Assembly: GCF_016888445.1 (NCBI RefSeq)
Contig: NZ_JAFEKF010000001.1
Location: forward strand, 868,001-932,000
Direction of reading: 5' to 3'
DNA: 64,000 nt
Source: Marinomonas ostreistagni
GTDB lineage: Bacteria > Pseudomonadota > Gammaproteobacteria > Pseudomonadales > Marinomonadaceae
The position numbers and the translations under genes are program-made. The notes below the pieces were generated by a model. The model was not told the DNA's origin, did not search any database, and saw nothing but the letters and a program-made list of their open reading frames with translations. Positions 8,849 through 19,107 of the stretch are shown here, piece by piece; the first letter of the stretch is position 1, and the number at the start of each line of letters is the position of its first letter.

Positions 8849-9517
8849 TTATACTCCTTGGTGTTTTTCAACCACGTAACCGACGCCGCGCACAGTGCGT
8901 ATTAATGTCGAGTAGAATTTTTTGCGCAGATGATGAATATGTACTTCTAGGGCGTTACTCTCGACCTCTTCACCCCAGCCATATAAAGCTTGCACTAACG
9001 CATCACGGGTAAACACGTGACTCGGTCTTGATAATAACTCTGATAACAGAACAAACTCGCGCCGCGTTAAATTTACCGGTTGCCCCGCATAAGTCACCAG
9101 CATGCTATCTGGCTCAAGAATGATGTCGCCATGCACAATCGTCGAAACACTCCGGCCCTTAGAGCGCCTAACAATGGCACGAATTCGAGCAATGATCTCG
9201 ACTAAATCAAACGGTTTAACGACATAATCGTCGGCACCAGCATCTAATCCTAGGACTCGGTCCTCGATGGCATCTCGAGCCGTAAGCACCAGCACTGGCA
9301 CTTCTATCTTCTGCTCACGAACTTTTTGCAACACTTGCATCCCATCCATGCGCGGTAACCCCAAATCCAAGATGACCAAATCAAATAACTCTTGCGCCAA
9401 AGCCTGCATCGCTTGAACGCCATCAGTCAGCCAGTCGACCGTGAAGCCTTCGCGCTTTAACGCAACGCTCATGCCCTCACCTAAGGATACGTCGTCCTCT
9501 ACCAATAAAATTCGCAT
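8849..9517 (-). CDS. OmpR-family response regulator (QseB-like)
   Basis: 222 residues. The REC domain has acidic residues E7-D8-D9, phospho-acceptor D51 (VILDLGLPRMDG), T in LTARDA and the K of VVKPFD. The C-terminal winged helix has the OmpR pattern VNLTRREFVLLSELLSRPSHVFTRDALVQALYG ending in IRTVRGVGYVVE. It is a DNA-binding partner of the sensor kinase that starts 3 bases downstream. It is first in its operon, divergent from the ATP-grasp gene at 9681 across a 163-base A/T-rich gap. Confidence 0.95.
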   Translation of the reverse strand: MRILLVEDDVSLGEGMSVALKREGFTVDWLTDGVQAMQALAQELFDLVILDLGLPRMDGMQVLQKVREQKIEVPVLVLTARDAIEDRVLGLDAGADDYVVKPFDLVEIIARIRAIVRRSKGRSVSTIVHGDIILEPDSMLVTYAGQPVNLTRREFVLLSELLSRPSHVFTRDALVQALYGWGEEVESNALEVHIHHLRKKFYSTLIRTVRGVGYVVEKHQGV

Positions 9518-9680
9518 GTTAGGCCACCTTACAACTACCGATCAGTATTTTATGCCTACTAACAAAGGCACCTTTAAACGCTTATAAATTAGCAGTAAAA
9601 GCTTATGTTAAGCTTAAGACACATCAAATGACACCGACAACAAACAGCAATTCATAGGTGGTTACAAATCCCTACAAAAC

Positions 9681-10562
9681 GTGGCAGTAAACACCAAAAT
9701 AAAGCTTTGTATTTGCCCTAATTGGTCGTATTATCAGCGCCTTAATAACATTGGAAATAACCAAGTGAAAATTATTTCTTTTGATGCTCTGCGCACCCTT
9801 CACCTTCCTAACGTACATTACATCAAACCGCAAAATATGTACGCTCACTTAGATGAGATTCGTGCGGCAGACTGGATCCTTTTTCCCGAGTACTGGCAGC
9901 TAAACGCCCTAGTTCATGGTTTAAAAAAACGCATCTTCCCTAGCTTGTCTTCGTTCATGATTGGACATGACAAAATCGAAATGACGCGTACCTTTATGGC
10001 CATTACGCCAGCGCACCACCCCTACACAGAAATATGTGCCAATACACCCTACGAAGCGGATCGTATTTGGGACATTATGCCGACGCCGTTTGTGGCGAAA
10101 ATCCCGTTAAGTAGCATGGGACAAGGGGTTTTTCTAATTGATAACCCAGTGCAATGGCAAGAGTACTTAGATAAGTCTAACGTCATTTACGCGCAAGAAT
10201 ACTTACCGATCGATCGCGACCTGCGTATTGTGTGGGTTGGCAATAAAGTGGTAGGTGGTTACTGGCGTTTACAAGCGGAAAAAGGCTTCTACAACAACAT
10301 TAGCCAAGGCGGGCAAGTAGAGGTCGCGTTGATTCCTAAAGAAGCCCTAGACTTAGTGGAATACGTTGCCACGACATTAGGCATCGATCACGGTGGCTTC
10401 GATGTTGCCATGGTGGGGTCTGTACCTTATTTGATCGAGTTCAATCGTATATTTGGTAATCAAGGTGTCAAAGATCTACAGAAAAGTGTCGACATCGGCA
10501 TCATGGACTATTTGCAGTCACAACTGGCGACAGAGCCACCAGAGACCAAAGACGCCGTTTGA
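9681..10562 (+). CDS. ATP-grasp domain protein (RimK-like)
   Basis: 293 residues from a GTG. No clear ribosome site supports this start. Residues 100-270 show an ATP-grasp fold: VAKIPLSSMGQGVFLI (ATP-binding Lys and glycine loop), YAQEYLPIDRDLRIVWVGNKVVGGYWR, and a terminal YLIEFNRIFGNQG in which the E and N take the Mg2+ ligand places of the usual E-x-N motif. Such enzymes join a carboxylate to an amine or thiol with ATP. The N-terminal 95 residues are not diagnostic. It is a single gene ended by a strong terminator; substrate unknown. Confidence 0.75.
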   Translation: MAVNTKIKLCICPNWSYYQRLNNIGNNQVKIISFDALRTLHLPNVHYIKPQNMYAHLDEIRAADWILFPEYWQLNALVHGLKKRIFPSLSSFMIGHDKIEMTRTFMAITPAHHPYTEICANTPYEADRIWDIMPTPFVAKIPLSSMGQGVFLIDNPVQWQEYLDKSNVIYAQEYLPIDRDLRIVWVGNKVVGGYWRLQAEKGFYNNISQGGQVEVALIPKEALDLVEYVATTLGIDHGGFDVAMVGSVPYLIEFNRIFGNQGVKDLQKSVDIGIMDYLQSQLATEPPETKDAV

Positions 10563-10583
10563 TACATTAGCCAGCACAAACAA

Positions 10584-10610
10584 AAAAAGGAGAGCTCAGC
10601 TCTCCTTTTT
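10584..10610. terminator. Bidirectional intrinsic terminator
   Basis: AAGGAGAGCT pairs with AGCTCTCCTT, with an A-run before and a T-run after, so it can end both the ATP-grasp gene (+) and cysB (-). Confidence 0.9.
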
Positions 10611-10622
10611 AATGGCCTATTT

Positions 10623-11615
<993 letters not shown>

Positions 11616-11712
11616 CTAAAAAGAGTTAAAAACATAAAAAAATATTACTTTATAGAATAGTAAAAAACCTCTAAGGTTGCCACCTCTAATCGCATGAAAA
11701 AGATGATAGGCA

Positions 11713-12474
11713 ATGGATTTAATTTGGTACATTTTGGCCGGCGCAGGTGTTGGCCTAGCCGTTGGAATTACTGGCGTTGGCGGTGGTTCGCTGATGACGC
11801 CGCTACTGTTATTATTTGGTTTTCCAGCACACATCGCCATCGGTACGGACTTGCTTTACGCCGGTATCGCGAAAAGCACAGGGGTTTACATGCATGCCCG
11901 TCGTGGCAATGTAAATTGGCGTATTATGGGCGCCATGGCCGCCGGCAGTCTGCCCGCATCATTGGTCACCATTTGGGCGCTTTCAAACTTCGAGCACCCC
12001 GATAACTATCAGCATATATTGACCAGCACCTTAGGCATTATGCTAATGATGACGGCTGTGGTCATTGTTTTCCGCAAGCGCTTACACGGCCTTTTAAAAC
12101 CTAACCTATCTGAGAAACAAGGCACCACGGCGATTTTCATATGCGGCTTGGTCTTAGGGGTGTTCGTTACGCTAACATCTGTCGGCGCTGGCGCGCTCGG
12201 TACGGCCATGATGATGCTGCTATTTCCCGCTATGGCGGCGCGCAATGTCGTTGGTACAGACCTTGCTCATGCGGTACCACTGACGCTGGTAGCAGGTATC
12301 GGACACGTATTGCTTGGTAATGTGGATTACTATCTATTGATGGGGCTTCTGCTTGGCTCTATTCCGGCTATTTATGTGGGCACTAAAGTCGCGACCTTTG
12401 TCCCAAATAAAGTTCTACAACCTGTCTTGGCAACTGCTTTAGCCAGCTTTGGTGTAAAGTACTTATTCTTCTAG
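11713..12474 (+). CDS. TauE/SafE-family permease (sulfite/organosulfonate exporter type)
   Basis: 253 residues with about 8 membrane helices. The N-terminus WYILAGAGVGLAVGITGVGGGSLMTP carries the GxGGGS/L motif of the TauE/SafE (COG0730) family, and the second half repeats it as VTLTSVGAGALGTAMM, the internal duplication typical of the family. Members export sulfite, sulfoacetate or similar anions. Divergent placement from cysB supports a role in sulfur metabolism. It ends in a clear terminator. Confidence 0.88.
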   Translation: MDLIWYILAGAGVGLAVGITGVGGGSLMTPLLLLFGFPAHIAIGTDLLYAGIAKSTGVYMHARRGNVNWRIMGAMAAGSLPASLVTIWALSNFEHPDNYQHILTSTLGIMLMMTAVVIVFRKRLHGLLKPNLSEKQGTTAIFICGLVLGVFVTLTSVGAGALGTAMMMLLFPAMAARNVVGTDLAHAVPLTLVAGIGHVLLGNVDYYLLMGLLLGSIPAIYVGTKVATFVPNKVLQPVLATALASFGVKYLFF

Positions 12475-12500
12475 TTGTTTTATTACGACACATTTTTCTA

Positions 12501-12529
12501 AAAAGGCACTCATTTGAGTGCCTTTTTTT
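12501..12529 (+). terminator. Intrinsic terminator after the TauE/SafE permease gene
   Basis: AAAAGGCACTCA, loop TT, TGAGTGCCTTTT, followed by further T residues: a strong rho-independent terminator 26 bases after the permease stop. Confidence 0.92.
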
Positions 12530-12649
12530 ATTTCTGCGCCATTTTCAGCCGATCAAGGGTTCATTCTTCCTTAGAAACCATGTAAGGTAACCCCATACAT
12601 AAAAAAACAAGCATCTTGATTGCACGAAAAGTTATATTAGGAAGTAGAA

Positions 12650-13723
12650 ATGAGTGATTCACGCCTAGAGGATTTAAACATTGCCTCGTTCAGTTCTTTA
12701 GTAACCCCTTCAGAACTTAAACAAGAACTGCCACTTAACAACGATGTTCGCGAACAAATCGCTCGCTCACGCGATGTGATCAAAAACATCATGGATGGTA
12801 AAGATCATCGTCTAGCGATCGTGATTGGCCCGTGCTCAATCCATGATCCAGAAGCAGCCCTTGATTACGCTCGTAAACTAAAAGTCTTGTCAGAAAAAGT
12901 CAGCGATTCACTCTACATTGTTATGCGTGCTTACTTTGAAAAGCCACGTACAACTGTGGGCTGGAAGGGATTGATCAATGATCCAAACCTAGATGGCACA
13001 TTTGATATCAACAAAGGCATGCGCGTCGCACGTAAATTGCTAGTGGATTTATCAGAAATGGGATTACCTCTGGCGACAGAAGCACTGGACCCAATCTCAC
13101 CACAGTACTACCAAGATTTGATCAGCTGGTCGGCAATCGGCGCACGTACTACCGAGTCTCAGACACACCGTGAAATGGCATCAGGTCTATCAGGTCCGGT
13201 TGGTTTCAAAAATGGTACAGATGGCTCCATGACCGTAGCCGTGAACGCTATGCAATCTGTGTCTCACCCACACTCTTTCTTAGGCATTAACGAAGGTGGC
13301 CAAGTCACGATCGTTAATACTAAGGGCAACGAATACGGCCACTTAGTACTACGCGGCGGCAACGGTCTACCAAACTACAGCGCCGAGCATGTGGCGCAAA
13401 GTGAAGCAGCTCTGACGAAAGCGGGTCTGAAACACAACATCATGGTGGACTGCTCACACGAAAACTCAGCCAAAAAACCTGAGCGTCAACCAGAGGTTGC
13501 TTTAGATGCAACGCGCCAGATCGTCGAAGGTAATAATTCTATCATGGGCCTAATGATCGAAAGCAACTTAGGCTGGGGCAACCAAAAAGTGCCAGCAAAT
13601 CTTGCCGACCTAGAATACGGCGTATCGATCACAGATGCTTGTATCGACTGGGAAAGCACAGAGAAAACCTTGTTGGAAATGGCTGAAACCTTAAAAGACA
13701 TTCTGCCTAAGCGTGATCGTTAA
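12650..13723 (+). CDS. aroG: 3-deoxy-7-phosphoheptulonate (DAHP) synthase, class I AroFGH type
   Basis: 357 residues. It condenses phosphoenolpyruvate and erythrose 4-phosphate, the first step of the shikimate pathway. Family signatures: VIGPCSIHDPEAALDYA (metal-ligand Cys), MRAYFEKPRTTVGWKGLINDP, ARTTESQTHREMASG, PVGFKNGTDG and MVDCSHENSAKKPE. The length fits the allosteric E. coli-type enzymes; which amino acid inhibits it cannot be told with certainty, so the symbol aroG is for the family. The start has an AGGAAG-like site. A monocistronic gene with its own terminator. Confidence 0.93.
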   Translation: MSDSRLEDLNIASFSSLVTPSELKQELPLNNDVREQIARSRDVIKNIMDGKDHRLAIVIGPCSIHDPEAALDYARKLKVLSEKVSDSLYIVMRAYFEKPRTTVGWKGLINDPNLDGTFDINKGMRVARKLLVDLSEMGLPLATEALDPISPQYYQDLISWSAIGARTTESQTHREMASGLSGPVGFKNGTDGSMTVAVNAMQSVSHPHSFLGINEGGQVTIVNTKGNEYGHLVLRGGNGLPNYSAEHVAQSEAALTKAGLKHNIMVDCSHENSAKKPERQPEVALDATRQIVEGNNSIMGLMIESNLGWGNQKVPANLADLEYGVSITDACIDWESTEKTLLEMAETLKDILPKRDR

Positions 13724-13737
13724 TCTCGACACTTACT

Positions 13738-13764
13738 AAAAAGGGGCCTCAAGGCCCCTTTTTT
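13738..13764. terminator. Bidirectional terminator between aroG and ndh
   Basis: AAAAAGGGGCCT and AGGCCCCTTTTTT form a compact GC stem with A and T runs on either side. It overlaps the last bases of the convergent ndh gene. Confidence 0.9.
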
Positions 13765-15052
13765 AATGCAGTTTAAGCTTCGGCTTAACCACCTTACCGA
13801 TACGTTGCGCCGCCAAAATAATCATCGCTTTAAACCAGCCATGTATCTTGATTAAGTGTAGTCGATACAAAGAGACGTAGACAAAACGCGCTAAGCGCCC
13901 TTCGACAAACATCGAGCCCTTCATAAGATTTCCCATTAGGCTACCGACCGTACTGTACTTACTGAGATTGACCAGTGAGCCGTAGTCTTTGTAGACGTAT
14001 TCTTGAAGCGGCTCACCCTTAAGTGATGCGGCAATATTATCAAACACCAAGGATGCCATCTGGTGAGCCGATTGTGCACGTGGTGGCACATACGAACCAT
14101 CTTCTTGCTGACAGGCACAACAATCACCGATGACATAAACATTGTCATAATTTGAGGACTGTAGCGTATCTTTTACCACCACTTGGTTATTGCGATTGGT
14201 CTCAAATTGTTCAATTTGACTGATAAATTCAGGAGCTTTAACACCTGCAGCCCAAATCATCAGATGTGCCTTGATGATTTCTTCATCTTTGGTCACTAGT
14301 CCCTCTTGGCGCGCCTCAGTGATCATAGTGCCTTCTTTTACCGTCACCCCTAACGCTTCTAGTTCACGCTTAGCGTTACCGGCAATACGTTCAGGCAAAG
14401 CAGGTAATATCCGCTCTCCTGCCTCAATCAATTGCACATTGACTTTTTCAGCGGACATTTCGGGCATACCATAGGTTTTTAGCAAATCTGCCACATGAAA
14501 CAATTCGGCTGATAACTCCACGCCAGTTGCCCCACCACCCACAATGGCAATGTCTAAACGCTGATCGCCGCCAAGCTGATGGATACGTAGAAATTGTGTT
14601 AGCAACGCTTGTTGAAAGCGCTCTGCTTGTCGATGTGAATCTAAGAAAAAACAGTTGTCTGCTACGCCAGGGGTGCCAAAATCATTACTGACACTGCCAA
14701 CCGCCAGCACCAAAATATCATATTGCACCTCACGTACCGGCAGCACTTCCACACCTCGCTCATCATTAATAGATTCGAGGCGAATCACCTGTGCATCGGG
14801 ATCAATGTCATACGCTGTGCCCAGCTTGAATTTATAATGATGCTTAGTGGAATGGGCGCGGTAGTTAATACCGTCGGTGTTTATGTCGAGCGAGCCAGTA
14901 GCCACTTCGTGTAGTAAAGGCTTCCAAAGGTGAGTTTGTGAGCGATCGATTAAAGTAATATCTGCTTTGTTTTTCTTACCAAAGCTGTGCCCTAATTGGG
15001 TGGCAAGCTCTAGGCCTCCGGCACCACCACCAAGCACTACTATCCGTTTCAT
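13763..15052 (-). CDS. ndh: Type II NADH:quinone oxidoreductase (NDH-2)
   Basis: About 429 residues from the ATG at 15052, chosen because GGGAG precedes it by 6 bases; an in-frame ATG 12 bases further out is less likely. Two Rossmann motifs are seen: VVLGGGAGGLELATQLG for FAD and IAIVGGGATGVELSAEL for NADH. VYVIGDCCACQ is the conserved FAD-binding GD motif and ARAQSAHQMAS the quinone-site region. The C-terminal amphipathic segment should attach it to the inner membrane. It oxidises NADH without pumping protons. Confidence 0.92.
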   Translation of the reverse strand: MKRIVVLGGGAGGLELATQLGHSFGKKNKADITLIDRSQTHLWKPLLHEVATGSLDINTDGINYRAHSTKHHYKFKLGTAYDIDPDAQVIRLESINDERGVEVLPVREVQYDILVLAVGSVSNDFGTPGVADNCFFLDSHRQAERFQQALLTQFLRIHQLGGDQRLDIAIVGGGATGVELSAELFHVADLLKTYGMPEMSAEKVNVQLIEAGERILPALPERIAGNAKRELEALGVTVKEGTMITEARQEGLVTKDEEIIKAHLMIWAAGVKAPEFISQIEQFETNRNNQVVVKDTLQSSNYDNVYVIGDCCACQQEDGSYVPPRAQSAHQMASLVFDNIAASLKGEPLQEYVYKDYGSLVNLSKYSTVGSLMGNLMKGSMFVEGRLARFVYVSLYRLHLIKIHGWFKAMIILAAQRIGKVVKPKLKLH

Positions 15053-15131
15053 AACAACTCCCATAACTGTGAATGATTAGCTAAACATTGATGTTGCTTA
15101 GCAAATCACTCGCTTAAGAGTGATGTAGAGA

Positions 15132-15584
15132 TCAAGCCTGCACGCGACGCGCCAAGATTCGGTCTAGAGCATTGGCAAACGCAGCTTTATCTCGATCCCC
15201 AAAGGGTGCGGAACCGCCCGTGTCGAAGCCACTTGAACGCATCTGATCCATAAAGTCACGCATACCAAGCTTCTGCTTGATATTATCTTTGGTGTAAGGC
15301 TCTCCTTTAGACGTGAGTACCAAAGCACCGCGATCAATGCAATCCGATGCCAAAGGAATATCTGAGGTAATCACCAGATCATCTTTTGCGACACTTTCTT
15401 CAATGAAACGATCAGCTTCATCAAAGCCACTGGGGACCACCTTACGCGAAACCCACTTAGAATTAGGCAAGGCAATGGCCACATTGGCCACAAAAATACA
15501 TTCGACTTCGCAGCGCTCAGAGGCCTTGATCAAAATAGGCTTAATCGCATTCGGGCAGGCATCGGCATCAACCCAGATTCGCAT
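15132..15584 (-). CDS. yaiI: YaiI/YqxD family protein (UPF0178, DUF188)
   Basis: 150 residues from the ATG at 15584, which has GGAG at the right distance. MRIWVDADACPNAIK is the family signature, with a PIN/5'-nuclease-like acidic site (D6, D8). Later come ITSDIPLASDCIDRGALVLTSKGE and DFMDQMRSSGFDTGG, both typical. The fold suggests a nuclease-like enzyme but no activity is established to my knowledge. Single gene on its strand. Confidence 0.9.
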   Translation of the reverse strand: MRIWVDADACPNAIKPILIKASERCEVECIFVANVAIALPNSKWVSRKVVPSGFDEADRFIEESVAKDDLVITSDIPLASDCIDRGALVLTSKGEPYTKDNIKQKLGMRDFMDQMRSSGFDTGGSAPFGDRDKAAFANALDRILARRVQA

Positions 15585-15750
15585 TGGCTTCTCCTTCATT
15601 AGAAGTCTAATTATTACGACTTCTTATCGAGAATGCCAGCGACCTCCAGACCAGATGCTGAAAAACTCATTTTTTCCAATAATGACAAGGACTTTGCTCG
15701 CCTCTGTAACAAAGCATTGAAATTAAAGAGTAATTTATTTATCGAATTTA

Positions 15751-17460
15751 TCAATTTTGTAACAGGATTGCATCCCAGTCATCATTCATACCGGAATCTG
15801 CATAAGCAGCAATGGCTTGACCATGCATCTGCGCACGCGGCAGTAGCTGGCGTATGTAAAAGCGGGCTTTCTTCTGCCATGCGGCATCAGCGCCGTTAAC
15901 CACCCCTTTTAGCATTTGCCAGCCACCTAACACATAACCCGATAACATCATGTAGTCGTAGGCAACATACTCAGCGGGCACCTCACCCTCTAATAAACTT
16001 TGAGTAGTTTTCTCAAGCATACTAATGGCACTTTGCAACAACGCAGCGTCCACTTCAGACTCAATATCGTTTGTGGAGGTGCGCATTTCTTCAATCAGCG
16101 CATACATAGCAGCACCTTTATCAGAGCGCAGTTTACGCCCAACCAAATCTAGAGCCTGAATACCATTGGTGCCTTCATAGATTGGCAAAATACGCGCATC
16201 ACGAAACAGTTGCGCTACCCCCGTTTCTTCAATGTAACCCATACCACCGTGCACTTGAATTGCAGTAGAGGTAATCTCTTGCGCCAACTCAGTGAGCCAG
16301 CCTTTAACGATGGGCGTGTACAATTCTGTACGCTGAGCATGCTCAGGCGCCACCTGTTTGAGATCGTTTTCAACAGAGGCTGTGTACATCAGCGCACGCA
16401 TTGCTGCCAAGCAGCTCGCCATCTGCCACAGCATTCGCTTCACATCGGCGTGCTGAGCAATGACAACCTTGTCTGCATGACCTTTAATTGCGCCTTGTTT
16501 GCGCTCAAAGGCATAATCTAGCGCCTTTTGATAGGCTGCCTCCGCCACCGCCAAGCCCTGTAAGCCAACGCTTTGTCGAGCATTATTCATCATCGTAAAC
16601 ATGGCCGCTAAGCCATTATGCTCTTCGCCTACCAAATAACCCAAAGCCCCCTCTTTTTCACCAAACTGCATGACACAGGTTGGCGAACCATGAATACCAA
16701 GCTTGTGCTCTAGCGAGAGAGGAAACACATCATTACGGCGCCCAGGTTCGCCCTGCTCGTCTAGCAAATATTTGGGCACCACGAACAGAGAAATGCCTTT
16801 CACACCCTCGGGTGCATCCGGTAAACGCGCCAACACCAAATGAATGATATTATCGCTCATTAGGTGATCACCCCATGTGATGTAAATCTTCTGCCCAACA
16901 ATACGGTAATGATCTTCTTCACGAGTGGCTTTTGTCTTGATAGCGGCTAGGTCACTGCCAGCACTCGGCTCCGTTAAGTTCATCGTGCCAGTCCAGCGTC
17001 CAGAAATCATGTTGGGTAAAAACATCGCCTTAAGTGCGTCACTGGCATGGGTTTCAAGAGCATCAATAGCCCCTTGTGTCAGTAGCGGACAAAGAGAAAA
17101 TGACAAATTGGCCGATTGAATGCCTTCATTGAAGGCCACTTCAAGGGCACGAGGTAGCGCTTGGCCACCATAAGCCTCTGGCCCACTTAGTGTCGGCCAG
17201 CCAGCCTCTTGCAAAGCTTCGTAAATATCTTTAAAGGCAGGCGTTTCTTGTACACAGCGCTCCACCATTTTTGGCGGCTGCTGATCTCCCAAACGGTTAG
17301 TGGGTGCAACCAGTTGTTCAGAAAACTTTGCTGCCTCACTTAATACAGGCTCAAGCAAGTCCGCTGTATAGTTCTCAAAGTGCGCCTCTAGCCGCTCTAC
17401 TTGGGCAATTTTTTCAAGGCAGAACTGGATATCACTCGCAGGGTAGCGGTAATCAGACAT
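15751..17460 (-). CDS. Acyl-CoA dehydrogenase with C-terminal extension (DmdC-like family)
   Basis: 569 residues, flavoprotein. The opening SDYRYPASDIQFCLEKI is the start typical of the long acyl-CoA dehydrogenases that carry an extra C-terminal domain. FAD and substrate motifs: MNLTEPSAGSDLAAIKTKA, YITWGDHL, NNARQSVGLQGLAVAE, and IQVHGGMGYIEETGVAQLFRDARILPIYEGTNGIQALDLVGRK. The family includes DmdC of the DMSP demethylation pathway as well as general fatty acyl-CoA enzymes, so the substrate is uncertain. The AraC-type regulator gene 103 bases upstream on the same strand may control it. Confidence 0.88.
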   Translation of the reverse strand: MSDYRYPASDIQFCLEKIAQVERLEAHFENYTADLLEPVLSEAAKFSEQLVAPTNRLGDQQPPKMVERCVQETPAFKDIYEALQEAGWPTLSGPEAYGGQALPRALEVAFNEGIQSANLSFSLCPLLTQGAIDALETHASDALKAMFLPNMISGRWTGTMNLTEPSAGSDLAAIKTKATREEDHYRIVGQKIYITWGDHLMSDNIIHLVLARLPDAPEGVKGISLFVVPKYLLDEQGEPGRRNDVFPLSLEHKLGIHGSPTCVMQFGEKEGALGYLVGEEHNGLAAMFTMMNNARQSVGLQGLAVAEAAYQKALDYAFERKQGAIKGHADKVVIAQHADVKRMLWQMASCLAAMRALMYTASVENDLKQVAPEHAQRTELYTPIVKGWLTELAQEITSTAIQVHGGMGYIEETGVAQLFRDARILPIYEGTNGIQALDLVGRKLRSDKGAAMYALIEEMRTSTNDIESEVDAALLQSAISMLEKTTQSLLEGEVPAEYVAYDYMMLSGYVLGGWQMLKGVVNGADAAWQKKARFYIRQLLPRAQMHGQAIAAYADSGMNDDWDAILLQN

Positions 17461-17563
17461 AGATCACTCCTTCGCGCATTTTTATTTTTAAGGGTGGTGA
17501 ATTACGGTCTATTGAGCAATAGCAAATGATCGCTTTATCGCTAACAAAAGTGCTCAGGCGTGT

Positions 17564-18616
17564 TTAGCGCAGTATCTGAAAATCGGCATGCTTGCGGTAC
17601 TCACCAGGCGTCATGCCCGTCCATTTTTTAAACGAACGATAAAAGGCGCTTGGCTCCTCAAAGCCCATCAAGGCCGCAATTTCATTAAAAGATAATTGTG
17701 GAGCATTTATATAAGTAATGGCGGCTTCTTTGCGACATTCATCTTTGATCTGTTGAAAGGAAGTGTCTTCTTCTGTGAGACGTCGACGCATGGTCGATAC
17801 ACTCATATTGAGTTGCGACGCAACATCTTCGGCACTGGGCATCTCTTGAGAAAAGTCCTTACCGAGGATAGAGATGATACGCGATTTAAGGCTGTTGTCA
17901 TTATCGACCATCACCAACAGCTGATACGGCGCGGTTTTCAAGAAGCTACGTAAGCTGTCTTCGTTTTGCACCAACGGCATTTCAAGATAGTTGGCGGGAA
18001 AGACTAAGGCGTTACCATGTTGGGAGAACTTCACATCCGACTGAAACAAGGTTTTGTAATATTCAACATCGTCCGGACGCTCTGCGGTGAAGTAAGCCGC
18101 TTTTAACGCCAAACGACGACCGATCAGCCAACTGATAAAATGATGCCACATAGATAAGGTGGTACGCACACGCTCTTTTGACTCAAACGCTTGATCTAAA
18201 CTTGCATGGCGCTGATCAATCGATTCAATGGGCGCGAATGTGACTTTAGCGTAACGACCTTTACGAATCACAATAGGCTTGATGGTAGGTCCGCGACAAA
18301 TTTCATAAAAGTCACTACAGCGCTTCAAAGCTTGCCCTAAACTCTTCGCATGAAGAATGCACAGGCACATCATGCGAAACGAGCCTTTTGGCATAACACC
18401 ACCACTTAAGATGCCAAACGACTCATCGTTCATTAGCTGCATAATGCGTTGATACAAAAGACCGTATTGATAGGCAGAGACTGGATCACCTTGCTCTATA
18501 TGCCTCGGATCAAGCTCTACTTCTTTTAGTAAAGCCTCGACATCACAACCCTGGCGCTCAACAGCACTAAGTAAATATCGAACATTTGATGCTGGAACCG
18601 TTGCCTTTAACGCCAT
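17564..18616 (-). CDS. AraC-family regulator (arabinose-binding-like N-domain, OruR type)
   Basis: 350 residues. The N-terminal 200 residues match the long ligand domain of the OruR/ArgR-type AraC regulators: VRYLLSAVERQGCDVEALLKEVELD, YQYGLLYQRIMQLMNDESFGILSGG, MCLCILHAKSLGQALKRCSDFY. The C-terminal 100 residues hold the two AraC helix-turn-helices, with VASQLNMSVSTMRRRL and LSFNEIAALMGFEEPSAFYRSFKKWTGMTPGEYR. It lies just upstream of the acyl-CoA dehydrogenase gene. Regulators of this subgroup often control fatty acid or opine catabolism. Confidence 0.9.
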   Translation of the reverse strand: MALKATVPASNVRYLLSAVERQGCDVEALLKEVELDPRHIEQGDPVSAYQYGLLYQRIMQLMNDESFGILSGGVMPKGSFRMMCLCILHAKSLGQALKRCSDFYEICRGPTIKPIVIRKGRYAKVTFAPIESIDQRHASLDQAFESKERVRTTLSMWHHFISWLIGRRLALKAAYFTAERPDDVEYYKTLFQSDVKFSQHGNALVFPANYLEMPLVQNEDSLRSFLKTAPYQLLVMVDNDNSLKSRIISILGKDFSQEMPSAEDVASQLNMSVSTMRRRLTEEDTSFQQIKDECRKEAAITYINAPQLSFNEIAALMGFEEPSAFYRSFKKWTGMTPGEYRKHADFQILR

Positions 18617-18647
18617 TTAAAGCCTCCCTACCTGGTCCGTTACGCAT

Positions 18648-18677
18648 AAAAAAGGCCGCATATGAATGCAGCCTTTT
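18648..18677 (-). terminator. Intrinsic terminator after the small basic protein gene
   Basis: On the minus strand AAAAGGCTGCAT pairs with ATGCGGCCTTTT (one G-T pair) and is followed by T residues. It ends the gene at 18690-19034. Confidence 0.75.
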
Positions 18678-18689
18678 AAAACTTACCAC

Positions 18690-19034
18690 TTAGTTCTGCT
18701 CAGTAAAAGCATCTAATAACTCATTGGTTGATATTTCAATATCATCCTGAGGAGCCGTCTCAGCGGGTGCTTGAGCGGCTTGCTGAGCGTCGACCTTTGG
18801 CGTAAAAGTGAAACGCTTAGGTCGAACTTTAGGTGCCTCAGAGGCAACTTCAGGGGCCAAACCAAGACGCTCAAGCTTACGCTGAGACTGTTCTTTTCTT
18901 TGCTTGGCTTTTTTAGCATCAAAACGCGAAGGCGACGCGGCTTTACGCGCTTTCTTCTGCTCTTTTAGCATTTCCTTAGTGCCAGTTTTAGATAACTTCC
19001 CTTTTAAACTACGGGATTTTTTCAAGCGAGACAT
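18690..19034 (-). CDS. Small highly basic hypothetical protein
   Basis: 114 residues, not recognised. The first 60 residues are very rich in Lys and Arg (MSRLKKSRSLKGKLSK, EQKKARKAASPSRFDAKKAK) and low in hydrophobics, suggesting a nucleic-acid or ribosome-binding tail. Residues 65-85 contain PKVRPKRFTFTPKV, and the last 25 are acidic. There is no signal peptide. The start has AGAGG at good distance. It stands alone between the AraC gene and the cytochrome-like gene with its own terminator. Disorder is likely. Confidence 0.7.
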   Translation of the reverse strand: MSRLKKSRSLKGKLSKTGTKEMLKEQKKARKAASPSRFDAKKAKQRKEQSQRKLERLGLAPEVASEAPKVRPKRFTFTPKVDAQQAAQAPAETAPQDDIEISTNELLDAFTEQN

Positions 19035-19107
19035 AATAAACCTCTTAAATTAGCTGCATATTGTAGCAATCTAAAGCCATTAGGTCACGTTGAACCGCCT
19101 AATGGGC

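Noticed and set aside
12581..12599. TGTA-N11-TACA upstream of aroG as a TyrR box
   Set aside because: The TyrR box needs TGTA-N10-TACA with extended arms; the spacing is off by one and the arms are poor.
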